In this document: positions 61,027 to 64,000 of the stretch, piece after piece | Numbering within the stretch: the first letter of the stretch is position 1 | Layout of the letters: each line of letters starts with the position of its first letter | Source: Adineta ricciae | Taxonomy: Eukaryota > Rotifera > Eurotatoria > Adinetida > Adinetidae | Assembly (NCBI GenBank): GCA_905250025.1 | Contig: CAJNOJ010000391.1 | Location: 19,282 to 83,281, forward strand | Reading direction: 5' to 3' | DNA length: 64,000 nucleotides | The notes under the pieces: generated by a model | What the model was told of the DNA's origin: nothing | Database searches by the model: none | Seen by the model: the letters and a program-made list of their open reading frames with translations, nothing else | Made by a program: the position numbers and the translations under genes

Positions 61027-61482
61027 ATGGTGTTGTCAGTGCATTGCGCGAGTGCTTTTTCTTTCATTTACTTAAGTAAACTAGTTGAATATACTCTATG
61101 AGCAAAATTCAAATCTGACAAGAATCCCTAGGTACACTTGTTGCTGCTTCTGACGTGAAATGCTATTCGTATTATGAAGAATTATGCCCACATCCGCGGA
61201 ATCTAATTGGGATCAAACAAACAACATCGCCAAGTAGTTGGGGTCTTGTAAATATAGTTTTTTTCAATTGTCCTTGGAATTTTATTACTGTTGTAGACGT
61301 TCACTCGAGATAATGCGATGTACGATAAAAAAAAATGTGAATGGCGTACAGATAAAAGAGGTGCATCGTTTTACTTTTGTTGTTGCAATACAAATCTTTG
61401 TAATGGACAAATTCAACTCAACGCAAATGTTTTTCTTATTTTTATAATTTGTTTTAGCATTTTTGCTTTGACGAGACTGTAG
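61027..61482 (+). CDS. Ly6/three-finger-type small surface protein
   Basis: Three short exons in phase: 61027-61075, 61132-61247, 61297-61482; 116 aa. The first two give a signal peptide (MVLSVHCASAFSFIYL, then STLVAAS). The mature part begins DVKCYSYYEELCPHP and, after a gap, has KKKCEWRTDKRGASFYFCCC then NTNLCNG. The CC...CN ending is the hallmark of Ly6/uPAR and TGF-beta-receptor-type three-finger domains. A hydrophobic C-terminus (ANVFLIFIICFSIFAL) suggests a GPI-anchor signal. No exon is long enough to stand out alone; the model rests on phase and the domain pattern. Ligand or partner unknown. Confidence 0.6.
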
Positions 61483-62265
61483 AGTAAATCGCCCTGTTAC
61501 ACAAAAACAAAGATCAAATAGTTGAATTTTGAAGCGAGCTTACAAAAATCACTGGCCTAAATAAAAAGGACGATGCCGGTAGCGAAAATGCTCACATTTT
61601 TTAAGACACGTGTCAGCGTAAGTAAAGTCAGGTCGTCGTGGTTTTTCTCCTATGCTTTCATATCCTTCAATGCATGAAGTTGCCATGTCATTATTTAATC
61701 GCATGAGAGGGAGAGAAATGCTAAAAGACACTAAGCCTGTGGCCCAGTTCATCTCTTGTTCTATAGAAAAAAAAAGGCTGCGAGTTCTCTCCGTATGTTG
61801 AGTCTCTCAAATGACTTTCACTTGGGTCATTTCAGTTATTAAAATGCTTCGATTTTTGGCAACGACGGGAAAAGGAACTCTTCGGCCGGTTCCTATCATT
61901 TACCATATGATTAGATCCGTGATTGGCGACATCTATCATTGTTTATCAGAATTAAGATATTTATTGGCAGTTTGGAACCAGGTTGAAAGAGAAGAAGAAG
62001 AATTTGTCATTCTAAAAGTGCTTCTTCAATAGAGATAAATCGATTTATTGAAAATTGTCTATTGATATCTAATTACAAGATTAAAGTACTAAGAGAGAGT
62101 ATCGAATATTGATTTAAAAAATCTTTAAGTTATCGACGGCACGTGTCATTTGCCAATCGATCAATATTTTCATTGTACATATCAAAGAAAATGATGAATC
62201 ATTTATAAATACTTTTTATATTCTTTACGGAATATTTCAGATGAAACCTTGAATGAGATCTGATA
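61483..62265. other. Intergenic with weak frames
   Basis: A minus-strand frame (61752-61549) encodes SCIEGYES, TYADTCLKKCEHFRYRH and stops; it might be a piece of a Cys-containing secreted domain (WSC-like) but is too short to assign. A plus-strand frame at 61811-62032 has no signature. Confidence 0.25.
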
Positions 62266-63687
62266 ATGAAGAAAGAAATTTCATTGAAATCTATTGATCG
62301 TTTATTTTCTTCTCGTTTCCGTTGGTCAATCGTTGTCAAATGTATTTTATGTTTTCTGATTTTTTATCTCTTTAATCTTCTAACCGGTGTGCAATATTAT
62401 GTTTGGTCAGAGAAATCGTTTCAGAATGAATATCATCTGACAATGACAAAGATCGATCTGAGAAAACTCAACGAGACTTATCCAGAAAAAACCTTGGGTG
62501 AACCGAAATTTATCCTTTCGAATGATTTTCTTATTAAAAATCAATATTTGTGTCACGGAGGAAGCGTTCCACCAGCCAATGAACCACGCCTACTGATCTT
62601 TGTCAAATCAGCAATTCAGAATCGACAAGCCCGACAAGCGATTCGGATAACATGGGCGAAAAAAGATTTTCTACAGAAAAATTCCGTCCGAGTGGCTTTT
62701 GTCCTTGGCATAAATAAAGAAAATTTTAACATTGATCAAGAATCGAAAGATTTTGGAGATATTATTCAAATTGATAAAATTGATTATTATTATTACAATT
62801 CATGTAAGTGAGAATTTCAAGACCTGGAAATGTCTATAAGAAATTGCCCAGAACAACTGACTGAGTTTCCTAGACGTAAAGATGTTTTTCGAGACAACTT
62901 TCACATTAGAGTAACAATGCCAAGCGAGACTCACCGAGTGGTACGACACTTCTGCACAGCATGCTTAAGTGAGAGTAATGACACGAAGTAGTACTGCGGT
63001 TTCGTTCTTAGTCAAAATTCGATCTACATAGTTTGGATTTGTTTAGATAAAATGGTAATGATGCTCCGTTGGGTCGATAAATATTGTACATCTAAATCAT
63101 TCAATGAAAACTTATATAATTATGTGCTGTTTATTGATGATGATTATTATCTCGATCTGAATTCTTTACTAACATATTTGAATAAAATTGATCAAGATCC
63201 TCAAATGACGACCGAGGACCGGCGAACGTTTATAACTGGTTATGCTTATCGTGAGTCACGTCCACGGCGATATTTGAATGATCGTTGGTACATTTCTATG
63301 GATGATTATCCATATGATCGTTATCCGCCTTACGTCACAGCTGGATGTTTTCTAATGACGAGATCTAATGCACGTTTATTTCACATCGCCTCAAATTATA
63401 TACGTTTATTTCGTTTTGATGATATTTATATGGGCTTATTAGCTTATTCAATGTCAATTCCAATAATTCCAAATAATGAGTTATTCTCATCGTACAGTTC
63501 GTCGATAGTTTCATTCGATAATCAAACCGGAGGATTGTTTACTAAATGGAAGACGTTTTTCAGTCAGCAAATAGATATGCGATCATCGTTAAGACCAATT
63601 TGTATTCATGGATATCGTGGAAATGACTTAATTCAGATATGGAATCATCTTTACTCTACAAATTTAACTCTTTCAGTGCTCTACTGA
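62266..63687 (+). CDS. GT31 beta-1,3-glycosyltransferase
   Basis: Two exons: 62266-62803 and 63047-63687, phase 1, 392 aa. Type II membrane topology: short basic cytoplasmic N-terminus, one TM (IVVKCILCFLIFYLFNLLTG, about residues 26-45), then a lumenal catalytic domain. GT31 motifs in order are RQAIRITWAKK, VRVAFVLGIN, YKMVMMLRWVDKYC, FIDDDYYLD (the metal-binding DxD, Asp210-212), YPPYVTAGCFLMT and FDDIYMGLLA. It acts in the Golgi, moving galactose or N-acetylglucosamine from UDP-sugar to glycan acceptors. Length and motif order are normal. The 243-nt intron is longer than most here. Confidence 0.9.
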
Positions 63688-64000
63688 TACCCAGAACAAA
63701 GATCTTATTTTTGTCAGATTCAACTTTTTATTTTCTTTCAAAAGAGAAAAATACATCTTATCGAGGGAATATCTATCATTTTCTAGATGATTACTGATCT
63801 AAAATGAAAACAAATGATTTTATCTGTGGAATTATCGAAGGTAGACAGAACAGAATGTTAGGTCAGAGATGAAGGTTGGTGTATTTAGGTTATTATGGTC
63901 GTCCTTGGTCGTTCAACCAACGCAAGAGTCTTTTTGAATAGTTTGTATCGATGTTTTTCGTGTAAATCTTGTTAAATTGAGATGTTTAGTTGCTTAAGAT
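63688..64000. other. 3' flank of the GT31 gene
   Basis: AT-rich. No further feature before the window ends. Confidence 0.4.

Overview
The window reads as nuclear DNA of an animal, most likely a bdelloid rotifer (Rotaria/Adineta-like). It is AT-rich. Its genes are cut by many very short GT-AG introns (about 32 to 110 nt). It carries several ART genes (ADP-ribosyltransferase, with kinesin-light-chain-type TPRs in one) of the kind expanded in bdelloids, a rotifer-type GPCR, and a clear animal proteasome gene. The species is inferred; no rRNA or mitochondrial marker is present. Exon models were built by hand from splice signals and reading-frame phase.

Layout. 0.5-3 kb: a two-membrane-segment protein with a long first intron holding an N-gap and a small hairpin element. 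3-7.4 kb: decayed sequence with a minisatellite, an NHL-repeat remnant and a large inverted repeat. 7.4-14.9 kb: one mobile element with three minus-strand genes, a KDZ-type transposase, a small basic protein and a DUF3987-like P-loop ATPase. 16.3-22.6 kb: a 4-TM gene (A1), a 2-TM gene (B1) and a frameshifted ART gene (C1). 23.1-27.9 kb: a head-to-head pair of related, probably nuclear proteins of unrecognised family. 28.0-30.7 kb: an intact ART plus TPR gene. 32.0-40.3 kb: a long coiled-coil protein followed by an AAA ATPase. 42.0-47.5 kb: a second, rearranged set of the C, B and A paralogues; C2 is a pseudogene that has lost its catalytic core, and A2 ends in a foreign tail. 48.5-54 kb: short repeats, a 1.6-kb duplication, and a deleted pogo-type transposon present in only one of the two copies. 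54.1-56.4 kb: an intact ART gene (C3). 56.7-57.8 kb: proteasome subunit beta-2 (PSMB7). 59.9-63.7 kb: a GPCR, a small Ly6-like gene made of short exons, and a GT31 glycosyltransferase.

Assembly quality matters here. Three places carry an exact 221-bp direct duplication with a single N between the copies. These are unmerged contig overlaps, not biology. Two of them fall in frame inside the AAA gene and add 148 spurious residues.

The strongest candidate for something undescribed is the 7.4-kb element, because a KDZ transposase is packaged with a DUF3987-like ATPase and a third small protein. The E/D0 nuclear-protein pair comes second.
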